A stretch of 64,000 nt of DNA, from the NCBI GenBank assembly GCA_900045905.1, contig FCNS01000003.1:1-64000 (forward strand), in the 5' to 3' direction. Below the pieces are notes generated by a model. It saw only the letters and a program-made list of their open reading frames with translations. It had not been told where the DNA came from and did no database searches. Below are positions 35,428 to 45,755 of the stretch, one piece after another. The DNA comes from Clostridiales bacterium CHKCI001. Its GTDB lineage: Bacteria; Bacillota; Clostridia; Lachnospirales; Lachnospiraceae. Numbering within the stretch: position 1 is the stretch's first letter; every line of letters begins with the position of its first letter. Position numbers and translations under genes: made by a program.

Positions 35428-37024
35428 GGAAGAGACGGTAAAAACAGAGTCCAAAAAGAGTAGTTCAAGACTAAAAGAAATCACAGCAGTGCTGCGTAAA
35501 TATGCCATTACGAGGGGCGTCACACCAGAGAAGCTTCGGATGATATTGGAAGATTTAGGTCCAACTTATATTAAATTGGGGCAGATTATGTCAATGCACT
35601 CGGATATTCTTCCAGAACGGTATTGTGAGGAATTAATGCGTTTGTGTTCTGAGGTGCCTCCAATGCCATTTGAACAAGTGGAAGAAGTGATTCAAGATTC
35701 ATTTGGATGCTCCTGGAATGAAATTTTTTTGGAAATTGAGAAGAATCCCCTTGGTTCTGCTTCGATTGCACAAGTTCATAAAGCAGTGTTAAAATCTGGA
35801 GAGGAAGTTGTAATTAAAGTTCAGCGAAAAGGAATCTACGAAGTGATGTCGCAGGATATTCGACTGATGCGTAAAGCAGTGAAATTGCTGCCTCCAGTAA
35901 GTATTAAAGGATTAGTTGATCTGGATCTAGTATTGGATGAACTATGGAGAGTGACACAGGAGGAAATGAACTTTCTAACGGAAGCTTCCAATATAGAAGA
36001 GTTTTCTAGAAAAAATGAGGAAGTTGTATTTGTGCAGACTCCTATTTTATATCGAGAATATACGACCATTCATGTTTTAGTAATGGAGTATATTGCTGGT
36101 TTTGCAATTGATGAAAAGGAAAAACTTCTGGAAAATGGATATGATTTGCAAGAAATAGGCAGTAAACTAGTGGATAACTATATGAAACAAGTAATGGAAG
36201 ATGGTTTTTTTCATGCAGATCCCCATCCTGGCAATGTTAAAATTCGAGATGGTAAAATTGTATGGATGGATATGGGAATGATGGGAAGACTTTCCGATCG
36301 AGATAAAGAATTAGTAGGAAGAGCCGTTCAGGGAGTTGCGATCAATGATATTGGGATGATTCAGGATGCGGTACTTGCACTTGGAAAATTTCGTGGAAAG
36401 CCAGATCAAAGTCAGCTCTATGAAGACATCCGAAGTCTAATGTCTCAATATGGAACCGTAGATATGGGAACGATTGATGTTGCCAAGTTAATGCAGGATT
36501 TAATGGAGGTAATGAAAGAAAATAAAATCATTATGCCACATGGTCTAACAATGCTTGCCAGAGGTCTAACACATATGGAGGGAGTATTGGCAAATATCAG
36601 CCCAGAAATCAATATGGTAGAAATTGCGGCAGCTCGAATAAAACAAATGTTTTTTCAGGAGAAGAGCTGGAAAAAGGAAATGAAGTCTACCGAAAGGAGT
36701 TTATACCGTTCTCTGCGTAAGTCAATTGATATTCCATCTCTAATTGTGGATATTTTACAAGGCTATTTGAAGGGACAGACACGGGTGAATTTGGATTTGC
36801 ATGTATCCGAAGATTTAGCCCAGCTTCTACGGCGTCTCGTCCGAAACATCGTAATGGGGCTTTGGGTCGTAGCTCTTCTAATTAGTTCTAGTATTATTTG
36901 TACGACCGATATGACTCCCAAAATTTGTGGAATTCCAGCACTTGGTGCGTTTGGATACTTAATTGCATTTATTATTGTTATGTATGTGTTTATAAAACAT
37001 GTATTTTCTGGAAGAAAACGTTAA
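35420..37024 (+). CDS. UbiB/ABC1/ADCK-family atypical kinase
   Basis: A 534-residue membrane-anchored protein kinase-like ATPase. Visible: the family KxGQ motif in GPTYIKLGQIMSMHSDILP, the Ala-rich nucleotide loop GSASIAQVHKA, VIKVQR with the conserved Lys, HADPHPGN, and DMGMMGRL. Two hydrophobic helices end the chain (IVMGLWVVALLISSSI and GYLIAFIIVMYVFI regions). In proteobacteria UbiB supports ubiquinone synthesis; this organism probably makes no ubiquinone, so a lipid or membrane role is more likely. It overlaps the phasin-like gene and ends in a strong terminator. Confidence 0.92.
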   Translation: MNKEETVKTESKKSSSRLKEITAVLRKYAITRGVTPEKLRMILEDLGPTYIKLGQIMSMHSDILPERYCEELMRLCSEVPPMPFEQVEEVIQDSFGCSWNEIFLEIEKNPLGSASIAQVHKAVLKSGEEVVIKVQRKGIYEVMSQDIRLMRKAVKLLPPVSIKGLVDLDLVLDELWRVTQEEMNFLTEASNIEEFSRKNEEVVFVQTPILYREYTTIHVLVMEYIAGFAIDEKEKLLENGYDLQEIGSKLVDNYMKQVMEDGFFHADPHPGNVKIRDGKIVWMDMGMMGRLSDRDKELVGRAVQGVAINDIGMIQDAVLALGKFRGKPDQSQLYEDIRSLMSQYGTVDMGTIDVAKLMQDLMEVMKENKIIMPHGLTMLARGLTHMEGVLANISPEINMVEIAAARIKQMFFQEKSWKKEMKSTERSLYRSLRKSIDIPSLIVDILQGYLKGQTRVNLDLHVSEDLAQLLRRLVRNIVMGLWVVALLISSSIICTTDMTPKICGIPALGAFGYLIAFIIVMYVFIKHVFSGRKR

Positions 37025-37052
37025 ATATACGATATAATCTTATTACTGAAAG

Positions 37053-37108
37053 AATACTTCCAGCAATTGCAGTATGCTTTATAGCATTCTGTAGCTGCTG
37101 GAAGTATT
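37053..37108 (+). terminator. strong intrinsic terminator
   Basis: AATACTTCCAGCA at 37053 and TGCTGGAAGTATT at 37096 pair as a long stem with a second pairing inside, then TTTTATTAT. It ends the UbiB transcript and separates it from the convergent phosphoesterase gene. Confidence 0.8.
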
Positions 37109-37158
37109 TTTATTATAAAGCTCCAGTGGAGGTTTCTTTTGTTTGTTATTTTGGGTAT

Positions 37159-38277
37159 TTAAGAAACAGAATGGTCTTTTTGGATATCAATAATAACATA
37201 TTCGGAATGATATCCTGTTCGGATCGGATATCCCCATCCGCCCATTCCACATGAAACAATTACTTGAAAATTATCTATTTTTCGATACCCATAGTTCATT
37301 TCTCCAAATCCAAGTAAGTCAGTAATAAGACCTACAGGCCAGATTTGACCTCCATGAGTATGACCTGATAATTGTAAATCATATCCTGCCGCTGCATTTT
37401 CCTTTAAATTACGAGGCTGATGATCGAGTAAAAGGAGAAAATCCGTTGTATCTACATTAGTTAATAGTTGTTCAGAGGTTATCGTAGAATCTCTTGTATA
37501 CCAATCTTCTCTTCCTATAATTGTAAAATCCTTTGCTATAGAATAACTTTCTTCCTGTAGAATATGAATTCCACTTTCTTCTAATACCTGTTTTAGCTGT
37601 TGTGGTGTAAACTGCGCTTTAGAAGAGTAAGAGGCACGGTCGTGGTTTCCATATACATAAAATATTCCATAATCAGATTGAATTGTGCTAAGTGTTTGAA
37701 ATACTTTTTGTAAATCCAATAAATTTGTTTGCTCATCTACAATATCTCCACATAGTACAACGAAATCTGGATGTTCCATTTCAATTTCTCTACAATATTG
37801 TTCCAATGTAGTTTCATTCATAGTAGTGCGGAAATGAAGATCAGAAATAAGTGCAATCCGATATCCTTCTTCTCGAATGTTTTTCTGCGTATTAATTGTA
37901 TAAGTTGTTTTTACTACATCATGCATACAGTAATAGCCATAGAACAGTACAAGGATTGTAAAGAAAATTGGAATAATTCCTGAGCGATAAATCCGTTTCC
38001 AGATGCCACATCGTTTTCTTAGTTTGCATATCACAAAATTAATTAGCTCCATAATTAGAGCAAAGATAAACCAATGAGCGAATATCATTGCCCAAATTCC
38101 CCATATATTTAAGGCCAATATTACAGCAGCTAGACTGCATAATGCTAGGATAAGATGGATTATTTTGCTACGTATACGAATCTTAAAAAATATAGACATT
38201 CTTTTTAGGTAGATGTATAAATAAATGCCGATAGGAGTCATGCACAGTATAGGGATGATAAAATAAAGAAATCTCAT
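37159..38277 (-). CDS. membrane-anchored calcineurin-like metallophosphoesterase (YkuE/YaeI type)
   Basis: About 372 residues: several N-terminal hydrophobic helices (about 1-130), then the phosphoesterase domain with all metal-binding blocks: LISDLHFRT, LCGDIVDEQ, YGNHDR, and SGHTHGGQIWP near the C-terminus. Relatives hydrolyse phosphoester bonds in lipid or cell-envelope metabolites. I start at ATG 38277, with GGAAAGG upstream; a TTG seven codons earlier is open but less likely. Convergent with UbiB. Confidence 0.88.
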   Translation of the reverse strand: MRFLYFIIPILCMTPIGIYLYIYLKRMSIFFKIRIRSKIIHLILALCSLAAVILALNIWGIWAMIFAHWFIFALIMELINFVICKLRKRCGIWKRIYRSGIIPIFFTILVLFYGYYCMHDVVKTTYTINTQKNIREEGYRIALISDLHFRTTMNETTLEQYCREIEMEHPDFVVLCGDIVDEQTNLLDLQKVFQTLSTIQSDYGIFYVYGNHDRASYSSKAQFTPQQLKQVLEESGIHILQEESYSIAKDFTIIGREDWYTRDSTITSEQLLTNVDTTDFLLLLDHQPRNLKENAAAGYDLQLSGHTHGGQIWPVGLITDLLGFGEMNYGYRKIDNFQVIVSCGMGGWGYPIRTGYHSEYVIIDIQKDHSVS

Positions 38278-38385
38278 TGTTTGTACCAACCTTTCCAATA
38301 TTTGTTCCGTGTTCTGTTTTTATCATATCAGTTAAAGTATACATTATGTCAATAAAAAATTAATTTTTTTAGATTCTCGTTCGAG

Positions 38386-39255
38386 TTAAAAAAGATTGTT
38401 TTGTTTTAGCAATTGCCAAAATTGTTTTAATAAAGGAGTATAATTTGTATCTTGATAATAAATTCCGAAAGAGACAGTAGGATAATCAATAATGGGAATA
38501 TAGCATAATTCTGGATCATGAGAAGAAGGAAGCTGGGGAAGCAGCGTATATCCAAAATCTGACTTAACAAAAGCAATAACTGCCTCATACCCCTCTCCCA
38601 AATATCGATCTGATATAGGGGCTCGAGAGGCAATATGGCTTTGAATTTGAAATATGCTGTCAGCTATTTTGTGAGGGCTACAGAGAATGATTGTTCCACG
38701 AAGCATATTTTTAGTAAGAGAAGTATAATTCGATAATGGATGATTTTTACTGCAAATACAGCAAATTGGGCATTGATAGAGTTCACGATATTGAAGGGAT
38801 GGTTTCTGATAATCGCCTTTTAATCCAAACATGACATGAATCTGACCCGTTTCCAAGAGGTTTGCAAGAGATTCAAAGGGAACGAGATGGATCAATGGAC
38901 GAAAAAGAGGGTCTTCTTCTTTTAATTTCTTTATTACAGTAGGAAGCAGATCCAGTTCTGCCTGGTTATGACAGCCAATTTCAAATAGAGTTGGACGTTC
39001 TGGATTATAGAGACGCTCTTTTGCAGTCAATGCAATTTTTAATATTTTTTCTGCATCTGGAAGAAAAAGTATTCCTTCAGGAGTAAGAGAAACATTTTTG
39101 CTTGTACGCTGAAAAAGTTTTACTTCTAATTCTTCTTCCAGAGATTGAATTTGATGACTAACGGCAGGTTGACTAATATTAAGCTCTCTAGAAGCTTTAG
39201 AAAAATTTAAATATTTTGCTACATGAAGGAAGCATTCTAGTTGGATTGTGTTCAT
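38386..39255 (-). CDS. LysR-family transcriptional regulator
   Basis: A 289-residue regulator with a normal LysR helix-turn-helix (MNTIQLECFLHVAKYLNFSK, then ASRELNISQPAVSHQIQSLE) and a co-inducer domain (FEIGCHNQAELDLLP onward). It is divergent from the heterodimeric ABC exporter, with two inverted repeats between, so that exporter is its likely target. GAGGAGT precedes the ATG. Ligand unknown. Confidence 0.9.
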   Translation of the reverse strand: MNTIQLECFLHVAKYLNFSKASRELNISQPAVSHQIQSLEEELEVKLFQRTSKNVSLTPEGILFLPDAEKILKIALTAKERLYNPERPTLFEIGCHNQAELDLLPTVIKKLKEEDPLFRPLIHLVPFESLANLLETGQIHVMFGLKGDYQKPSLQYRELYQCPICCICSKNHPLSNYTSLTKNMLRGTIILCSPHKIADSIFQIQSHIASRAPISDRYLGEGYEAVIAFVKSDFGYTLLPQLPSSHDPELCYIPIIDYPTVSFGIYYQDTNYTPLLKQFWQLLKQNNLF

Positions 39256-39372
39256 AGATAGGACTCCTCAAAAATAAAAATTATAAATAGCTATAAAATT
39301 TTTTTATAGATTATAACATATTTGAATTTCACAAACAAGAGTGAGTGGAGGTAAAATGTATTTAAGATTCTA

Positions 39373-39389
39373 ACTTATCAGAAATAAGT
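39373..39389. promoter_or_regulatory. inverted repeat, probable LysR site
   Basis: ACTTAT and ATAAGT flank CAGAA about 20 bases before the exporter gene. A second pair, CTATAAAA and TTTTATAG, lies nearer the regulator at about 39283-39300. T-N11-A spacing fits a LysR box. Confidence 0.4.
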
Positions 39390-39410
39390 CATAATTTCAT
39401 TTTATAGAAG

Positions 39411-41204
39411 ATGAATGTTGAGAATCGAATAAAAAGGCAAAAGTTGAAAGGTTTGGTGCAAAATATGAGAACAATTTTGAATCAGATAAGGCAGTATAAA
39501 AAGGCAACAATTTTGACACCTATTTTTACTGCTCTAGAAGTAATTATGGAAGTATTACTTCCCTTTATTACAGCTATGATTATTGATAAGGGATTGCAGC
39601 AAGGTAATATGAATGCAGTTTATCAGTATGGAGCAATTATGCTTCTTATGGCAGTATGTAGTTTGTTTTTTGGAGCGATGGCGGGAAAATATGCAGCGAG
39701 TGCTTCTTCTGGTTTGGCTTGTAATTTAAGAGAGAGTATGTATGAACGGATACAAACATTTTCTTTTTCTAATATTGATCGATTTAGTACGGCTGGATTG
39801 GTAACTCGAATGACAACCGATGTTACAAACGTACAGAATGCATTTCAAATGATTATTCGTATTGCAGTAAGAGCTCCATTAATGATGATAACTAGTATGA
39901 TTATGAGTTTCTTAATTAATGCACAATTAAGTTTTATGTTTTTAGTAGGAATGCTGTTTTTAGCAATCATCTTGGCTATTCTATTAAAACAGGCATCCAG
40001 CGTATTTGATGTAGTATTTCAAAAATATGATGACTTAAATGCGAGTGTTCAAGAAAATATTTCTGCTATTCGGGTCGTAAAGGCATATGTAAGAGAAGAC
40101 TATGAGGATAGGAAGTTTACAAAAGCAGCAGATAAGTTATATCAGTTATTTGTAAAGGCTGAGAGTTTGGTAGCAATTAATAATCCTGCAATGATGTTAG
40201 TTGTGTATGCCTGTATTACAGCAGTTTCCTGGTTTGGTGCAAAGTTTATCGTGGCAGGAGATATGACAACAGGAGAAATTACTTCCTTATTTAGCTATAT
40301 TATGTCTGTAATGATGTCTCTGATGATGCTTTCTATGATCTTTGTTATGATTACAATGAGTTCTGCGAGTGTTCATAGAATCTCAGAAGTATTAAAAGAA
40401 ACTCCAAGTCTGCATAATTCAGAAGCTCCAGTTAAGGAATTAAAAGATGGAAGTATTGATTTTAAACATGTGAATTTTTCTTATAAAAAAGGGATGGGAA
40501 AAGAGACATTAAAGGATATTAATCTTCATATTGAATCAGGGGAAACAATTGGAGTAATTGGAGGAACTGGATGTGGAAAGACAAGCTTTGTTAATTTAAT
40601 TAGTCGGCTTTATGATGTATCGGATGGAAGTGTATGCGTCGGAGGAATTGATGTTAGACAATATGATATGGAAACATTAAGAAATCAAGTAGCGGTTGTA
40701 TTGCAGAAAAACGTATTATTTTCTGGAACGATTTTGGAAAATCTTCGTTGGGGAAAGGAAGATGCTACAGAAGAAGAATGTATCGAAGCTTGTAAAGCAG
40801 CATGTGCAGATGAATTTATTGAAAAAATGCCAAATACCTATGATACATATCTAGAACGAGGAGGTTCCAATGTCTCAGGAGGGCAAAAGCAAAGACTTTG
40901 TATTGCCAGAGCATTATTAAAACATCCAAAGATATTAATTTTGGATGATTCCACTAGTGCAGTAGATACTGCTACAGATGCAAAAATAAGAGAAGCATTC
41001 CGAACGAAAATACCAGGTACGACGAAGCTTATTATTGCACAAAGAATTTCCAGTGTACAGGATGCAGATCGAATTTTAGTATTAGAAGATGGACAAGTCA
41101 ACGGATTTGATACCCATGAAAATTTACTTATAAATAATAAAATTTATAAAGAAATCTACGAATCCCAAAGTCAGGGAGGAGGAGATTTTGATCAGCCGAT
41201 CTAA
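39411..41204 (+). CDS. heterodimeric ABC exporter, degenerate-site subunit
   Basis: A 597-residue half-transporter: six-helix membrane domain (to about 340) and ATPase domain with GGTGCGKTS, VSGGQKQRLCIARALL, and LILDDSTSAVD. The residue after the Walker B Asp is Asp instead of the catalytic Glu, and the switch is IIAQRIS with Gln for His. This is the pattern of the non-catalytic half of heterodimeric exporters such as TM287/288 and BmrCD. The next gene supplies the partner. The ribosome site is poor at ATG 39411; ATG 39465 is an alternative start. Likely multidrug or peptide export under the divergent LysR gene. Confidence 0.88.
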   Translation: MNVENRIKRQKLKGLVQNMRTILNQIRQYKKATILTPIFTALEVIMEVLLPFITAMIIDKGLQQGNMNAVYQYGAIMLLMAVCSLFFGAMAGKYAASASSGLACNLRESMYERIQTFSFSNIDRFSTAGLVTRMTTDVTNVQNAFQMIIRIAVRAPLMMITSMIMSFLINAQLSFMFLVGMLFLAIILAILLKQASSVFDVVFQKYDDLNASVQENISAIRVVKAYVREDYEDRKFTKAADKLYQLFVKAESLVAINNPAMMLVVYACITAVSWFGAKFIVAGDMTTGEITSLFSYIMSVMMSLMMLSMIFVMITMSSASVHRISEVLKETPSLHNSEAPVKELKDGSIDFKHVNFSYKKGMGKETLKDINLHIESGETIGVIGGTGCGKTSFVNLISRLYDVSDGSVCVGGIDVRQYDMETLRNQVAVVLQKNVLFSGTILENLRWGKEDATEEECIEACKAACADEFIEKMPNTYDTYLERGGSNVSGGQKQRLCIARALLKHPKILILDDSTSAVDTATDAKIREAFRTKIPGTTKLIIAQRISSVQDADRILVLEDGQVNGFDTHENLLINNKIYKEIYESQSQGGGDFDQPI

Positions 41205-41219
41205 AAAGGAGTGAAAATA

Positions 41220-43100
41220 GTGGAACGAAAAGAAAAAAATCAGGCATTTCAAATTTTAAAACGATTGTTAAGTTATATGATAAAAAATTATAAGTTTTCA
41301 TTCATCGTAGTAATTGTATGTATTGTAGTAGGTGCAATTGCTACAATGAGAGGAATGCTTTTTGTACAATCATTAGTAGATGATTATATTACACCGTTAA
41401 TTCAGGCACAATCTCCAGACTTTTCTACACTTGCTCGTGCTTTGGGAGGAGTTGCGGTCTTTTATATCATTGGAGTAATAACAGCCTATGGATATAATCG
41501 AATCATGGTTAATGTCAGTCAAGGAACGATGAGAAAACTGCGTGTTCAGCTTTTCACCAAAATGGAATCGTTACCGATTAAATTTTTTGATACACATGCA
41601 CATGGAGATATTATGTCCGTGTATACAAATGATGTGGATACATTGCGTCAGTTGTTCAGCCAAAGTATTCCGCAAATAATTAATTCTACAGCTACATTAG
41701 TTGCTACATTGATTTCTATGATAGTATTAAATATACCGCTAACGATCATTACTCTTTTTATGGCAGTAGTTATGCTAATAGTAACTGCGAAGTTTTCAGG
41801 ATTATCAGGGAAATATTTTCAGGAACAACAAAAAGATTTAGGTGTGGTAGATGGTTTTATTGAAGAAATGTTGGATGGCCAGAAAGTAGTGAAAGTATTT
41901 TGCCATGAAAAACAGGCGATAGAAGACTTTAAAAAATTAAATGATAAACTTCGGGATAGTGCAGATAAGGCCAATCGTTATGCGAATCTTTTAATGCCAG
42001 TCAATGCCAATATCGGAAACGTAAGTTATGTATTATGTGCAGTGATCGGAGCTTTATTGGCACTGCATGGAAATGTAGGAATTACAGTTGGAACCATTAT
42101 TGCGTTTGTAGGATTAAATAAAAACTTTACACAGCCAATTACGCAAATCAGCCAACAGATGAATGCCATTGTTATGGCTACTGCAGGAGCAGAACGTGTA
42201 TTTCAACTGTTAGATGAGACACCAGAAGAAGATAATGGATATGTAGAATTTGTAAATGCGAAAGAAAATCCAGATGGCAGTTTAACAGAGTCAGATACTC
42301 GTACTGGCGTTTGGGCTTGGAAACATCCTCATAAAGCAGATGGTACAGTAACATATAAAAAAATGGAGGGAAACGTAGTATTAGATGGTGTCGATTTTGG
42401 GTATGATGACTCAAAGATGGTACTGCATGATATCCGACTCTATGCAAAACCTGGTCAAAAAATAGCGTTTGTTGGCTCAACTGGAGCAGGAAAAACGACA
42501 ATTACAAATCTTATTAATCGTTTTTATGATATTCAAGATGGAAAAATTCGTTATGATGGAATTAATATCACAAAAATTAAGAAACCAGCTCTTCGAAAAT
42601 CATTAGGAATGGTATTACAAGATACTCATCTTTTCACAGGAACGGTTATGGAAAATATTCGTTATGGAAAATTGGATGCTTCTGACGAAGAGTGTATCTC
42701 TGCGGCGAAATTAGCGAATGCAGACAGTTTTATTCGGAGACTTCCAGATGGATATCAAACGGTGCTGACAGGAGATGGAAGTAATCTAAGTCAAGGACAG
42801 AGACAGCTTTTGGCGATTGCCAGAGCAGCCGTAGCTGATCCACCTGTTCTGATTCTGGATGAAGCAACTTCTTCCATTGATACCCGTACAGAATCTCTTG
42901 TGCAAGATGGAATGGATGCGTTAATGAATGGAAGAACAACATTTGTAATTGCACATCGACTTTCAACAGTAAAAAATTCGGATTGTATTATGGTTATGGA
43001 ACAAGGCAGAATTATAGAGCGAGGAACACATGATGAATTAATTGCAGCTAAGGGAAAATATTATCAGCTTTATACAGGAAATTTTGCGGATGAAAAATAG
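41220..43100 (+). CDS. heterodimeric ABC exporter, catalytic subunit
   Basis: A 626-residue half-transporter. The ATPase domain has GSTGAGKTT, LSQGQRQLLAIARAA, LILDEATSSID with the catalytic Glu, and IAHRLS with the His, so it provides the working site for the degenerate partner encoded just before. An extended segment around 335-385 lies between membrane and ATPase domains, as in other large subunits of this type. I chose GTG 41220: AAAAAGGAG lies nine bases before it, while the GTG at 41211 touches that site. Confidence 0.88.
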   Translation: MERKEKNQAFQILKRLLSYMIKNYKFSFIVVIVCIVVGAIATMRGMLFVQSLVDDYITPLIQAQSPDFSTLARALGGVAVFYIIGVITAYGYNRIMVNVSQGTMRKLRVQLFTKMESLPIKFFDTHAHGDIMSVYTNDVDTLRQLFSQSIPQIINSTATLVATLISMIVLNIPLTIITLFMAVVMLIVTAKFSGLSGKYFQEQQKDLGVVDGFIEEMLDGQKVVKVFCHEKQAIEDFKKLNDKLRDSADKANRYANLLMPVNANIGNVSYVLCAVIGALLALHGNVGITVGTIIAFVGLNKNFTQPITQISQQMNAIVMATAGAERVFQLLDETPEEDNGYVEFVNAKENPDGSLTESDTRTGVWAWKHPHKADGTVTYKKMEGNVVLDGVDFGYDDSKMVLHDIRLYAKPGQKIAFVGSTGAGKTTITNLINRFYDIQDGKIRYDGINITKIKKPALRKSLGMVLQDTHLFTGTVMENIRYGKLDASDEECISAAKLANADSFIRRLPDGYQTVLTGDGSNLSQGQRQLLAIARAAVADPPVLILDEATSSIDTRTESLVQDGMDALMNGRTTFVIAHRLSTVKNSDCIMVMEQGRIIERGTHDELIAAKGKYYQLYTGNFADEK

Positions 43101-43151
43101 AAAAAGAGGAAAATATAAATATGAGCCAGTCATGTGTTGTTTACCTTGCAG

Positions 43152-43180
43152 TTGACAAACAAAGATGGCAAGAGTATAGT
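43152..43180 (+). promoter_or_regulatory. sigma-A promoter of cysK
   Basis: TTGACA (43152-43157), 17 bp, TATAGT (43175-43180), about 50 bases before the start codon. Near-consensus, suggesting high basal expression. I see no T-box or S-box leader. Confidence 0.8.
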
Positions 43181-43228
43181 ATAAAAGTGTAATTCCTACA
43201 GAAATACTATGAATTGGAGGAGACAATT

Positions 43229-44161
43229 ATGGCAAATATTTATATGGGAACACTAGAACTAATTGGAAACACACCGCTTGTAGAAGTAACAAATATTGAA
43301 AAATATTTGGAATTGGAAGCGACTGTGCTTGTTAAATTGGAATATTTTAATCCAGCGGGAAGCGTAAAAGATCGAATTGCAAAAGCGATGATTGAAGATG
43401 CAGAAGAAAAAGGTATATTAAAACCAGATTCTGTAATTATTGAGCCAACTTCAGGAAATACGGGAATTGGGTTGGCTGCGATTGCCGCCGCCAAAGGATA
43501 TCGAATTATACTTACTATGCCAGAAACAATGAGCGTTGAGCGTAGAAATATTTTGAAAGCTTATGGTGCAGAGATTGTATTAACAGAAGGACAAAAAGGA
43601 ATGAAGGGGGCAATTGAAAAAGCAAATGAATTAGCAGCAGAAATTGAGAATAGTTATATTCCAGGTCAGTTTGAGAATCCAGTAAATCCAGCGATTCATA
43701 GAAAGACAACTGGTCCAGAAATATGGAGAGATACCGATGGAAAAGTAGATATTTTTGTAGCGGGGGTAGGAACAGGCGGAACAATCACGGGAACAGGGGA
43801 ATATTTGAAAGAACAGAATCCACAAGTAAAAATTGTTGCAGTAGAGCCAACGGATTCCCCTGTACTTTCAGAAGGAAAGAGCGGAGCTCATAAGATTCAA
43901 GGAATTGGTGCAGGTTTTGTACCAGAAACGTTAAATACAGAAATTTATGATGAAATTATAAAAGTAAAGAATGAAGATGCATTTGCTGCTGGAAAGCTTA
44001 TGGCGAAGCAAGAAGGTGTATTAGTCGGAATTTCTTCAGGAGCTGCACTTCATGCAGCAATTGAATTAGCAAAAAGAACAGAAAATAAAGGCAAAACCAT
44101 CGTTGCATTACTTCCAGATACAGGAGATCGCTACTATTCCACTCCACTATTTACATCTTAA
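43229..44161 (+). CDS. cysK: cysteine synthase (O-acetylserine sulfhydrylase)
   Basis: A 310-residue PLP enzyme that makes cysteine from O-acetylserine and sulfide. Visible: IGNTPLVEV, the PLP lysine in NPAGSVKDR, the substrate loop [12 protein letters not shown], the phosphate loop [12 protein letters not shown] and GISSGAAL. Length is normal for CysK. I start at ATG 43229 because GGAGGAGA lies just upstream. Cysteine is the building block of the NRPS product, and a siroheme reductase that could supply sulfide lies 2.5 kb away, but neither gene is part of the metallophore island. Confidence 0.95.
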   Translation: MANIYMGTLELIGNTPLVEVTNIEKYLELEATVLVKLEYFNPAGSVKDRIAKAMIEDAEEKGILKPDSVIIEPTSGNTGIGLAAIAAAKGYRIILTMPETMSVERRNILKAYGAEIVLTEGQKGMKGAIEKANELAAEIENSYIPGQFENPVNPAIHRKTTGPEIWRDTDGKVDIFVAGVGTGGTITGTGEYLKEQNPQVKIVAVEPTDSPVLSEGKSGAHKIQGIGAGFVPETLNTEIYDEIIKVKNEDAFAAGKLMAKQEGVLVGISSGAALHAAIELAKRTENKGKTIVALLPDTGDRYYSTPLFTS

Positions 44162-44294
44162 TTATCATTAATTTGCGAAGTCTACGGACGAAATGGAGGA
44201 AAGCAGAAAAATACTGATATGAGTGAAGCGTTTGAAAAACTCGGGATGGAATCGTAGTTTTTCTCATGTTAGTATAATTCTGTTGGAATAAGAA

Positions 44295-45650
44295 ATGAAA
44301 AAAAAATTAGACTTAATAAATGGAAGACCTGGAAAGTCATTACTCCACTTTGCGCTGCCTATGATTATTGGAAATATGTTTCAACAATTTTATAATATGG
44401 CAGATTCTATTATTGTGGGAAATTTTGTTGGAGAAGATGCCTTGGCAGCAGTAGGAGCATCGTATTCATTTACGACTGTATTTATTATGATAGCAATTGG
44501 AGGCGGAATTGGTGCCTCTGTTTTGACAAGCCAATATCTTGGAGCAAGGCAGTATGAAAAAATGAAAACCTCAATTCATACTTTTTTATGGACGTTTTTA
44601 GCTGTAAGTGTTGTGCTCGCAGCACTTGGATTAGTCTACAATCCGACCGTTTTAAAAATGTTGAAAACTCCAGAAAATATTTTTAATGATGCGGTTTTGT
44701 ATTTACAAATTTATTTTATAGGACTTCCATTTACTTTTATGTATAATATTTTATCAGCGGATTTTAATGCATTAGGAAAATCTCAAATTCCACTTGTTTT
44801 ATTAATTTTTTCTTCGGTTCTAAATGTTATATTGGATTTAATTATGGTTCAAGTTTTTCATGCAGGAGTAGCAGGAGTGGCAATTGCTACTGTGATTGCT
44901 CAAGGAGTTTCTTGTGTACTTTCCTTTTTCATTTTAATGAACGTTTTAAAACGATATACATTGAAGAGTAAAGCTAGGATGTTTGACACTAGTATGTTTG
45001 TAACAGGAACTAAGATGGCAATTCCGTCGATTATTCAACAATCGATTGTAAGTATTGGTATGCTGTTAACACAATCAGCCGTTAATGTATTTGGTTCTTC
45101 TGCGCTGGCAGGATATTCCGCTGGAACACGATTAGAATCTCTTTGTATTGTGCCAATGATTGCTACGGGAAATGCTGTTTCTACTTTTACTGCACAAAAT
45201 TTAGGAGCTGGAAAAGAAGACCGTGTGCGAAAAGGATATCGGGCTGCTTATGTAATTGTGATCGGCTTTGGAATTGGGCTTATTCTGATTTCTCAATTCT
45301 TTCATGATCCAATTGTATCAATTTTTGTGAACGAAGAAGCCTCTCCAGTTGCGTTTGCAACGGGAAATGCATACTTTCAATTTTGTGGTTGGTTTTTTTA
45401 CTTTTTAGGATTTAAGGCAATTACAGATGGAATTTTAAGAGGAGCTGGAGATACGACCGTCTATATGATTGCAAATTTAGTTAACCTTGCAATTCGTGTC
45501 TCTGTAGCAAAATTAGCGTCTCCAATATTTGGAATTCAAGTTATTTGGTATGCGGTACCAATGGGATGGCTAGCAAATTATTTGATTTCATTTATTTGGT
45601 ATCGAACAGGGAATTGGAAAAGAAAAAGAATTGTTATGGATGGCGATTAA
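44295..45650 (+). CDS. MATE-family efflux transporter
   Basis: A 451-residue, about twelve-helix MATE protein with two similar halves. It begins MKKKLDLINGRPGKSLLHFA followed by LPMIIGNMFQQFYNMADSII, the standard DinF/NorM-like start, with NFVGEDALAAVGAS. The second half starts near 235 (MAIPSIIQQSIVSIGML). Exports cationic drugs or metabolites with Na+ or H+. GGAATAAG before the ATG is a weak ribosome site. A terminator follows. Confidence 0.92.
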   Translation: MKKKLDLINGRPGKSLLHFALPMIIGNMFQQFYNMADSIIVGNFVGEDALAAVGASYSFTTVFIMIAIGGGIGASVLTSQYLGARQYEKMKTSIHTFLWTFLAVSVVLAALGLVYNPTVLKMLKTPENIFNDAVLYLQIYFIGLPFTFMYNILSADFNALGKSQIPLVLLIFSSVLNVILDLIMVQVFHAGVAGVAIATVIAQGVSCVLSFFILMNVLKRYTLKSKARMFDTSMFVTGTKMAIPSIIQQSIVSIGMLLTQSAVNVFGSSALAGYSAGTRLESLCIVPMIATGNAVSTFTAQNLGAGKEDRVRKGYRAAYVIVIGFGIGLILISQFFHDPIVSIFVNEEASPVAFATGNAYFQFCGWFFYFLGFKAITDGILRGAGDTTVYMIANLVNLAIRVSVAKLASPIFGIQVIWYAVPMGWLANYLISFIWYRTGNWKRKRIVMDGD

Positions 45651-45654
45651 GTTA

Positions 45655-45719
45655 GGGAGCTGTTCGAAAAACTTATTTAGATAGAGTCTTAAATAATGTT
45701 TTTGGAATAGCTCCCTTTT
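45655..45719 (+). terminator. intrinsic terminator
   Basis: GGGAGCT and AGCTCCC form the outer stem with further pairing inside, followed by TTTT. It ends the MATE transcript between convergent genes. Confidence 0.65.
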
Positions 45720-45755
45720 GATTACTGTTGTTTACATAATCGCTGAAGTTGATGT

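Noticed and set aside
43181-43228. T-box or SAM riboswitch before cysK
   Set aside because: The leader is only about 45 bases, too short, and has no recognisable T-box sequence or S-box stems.
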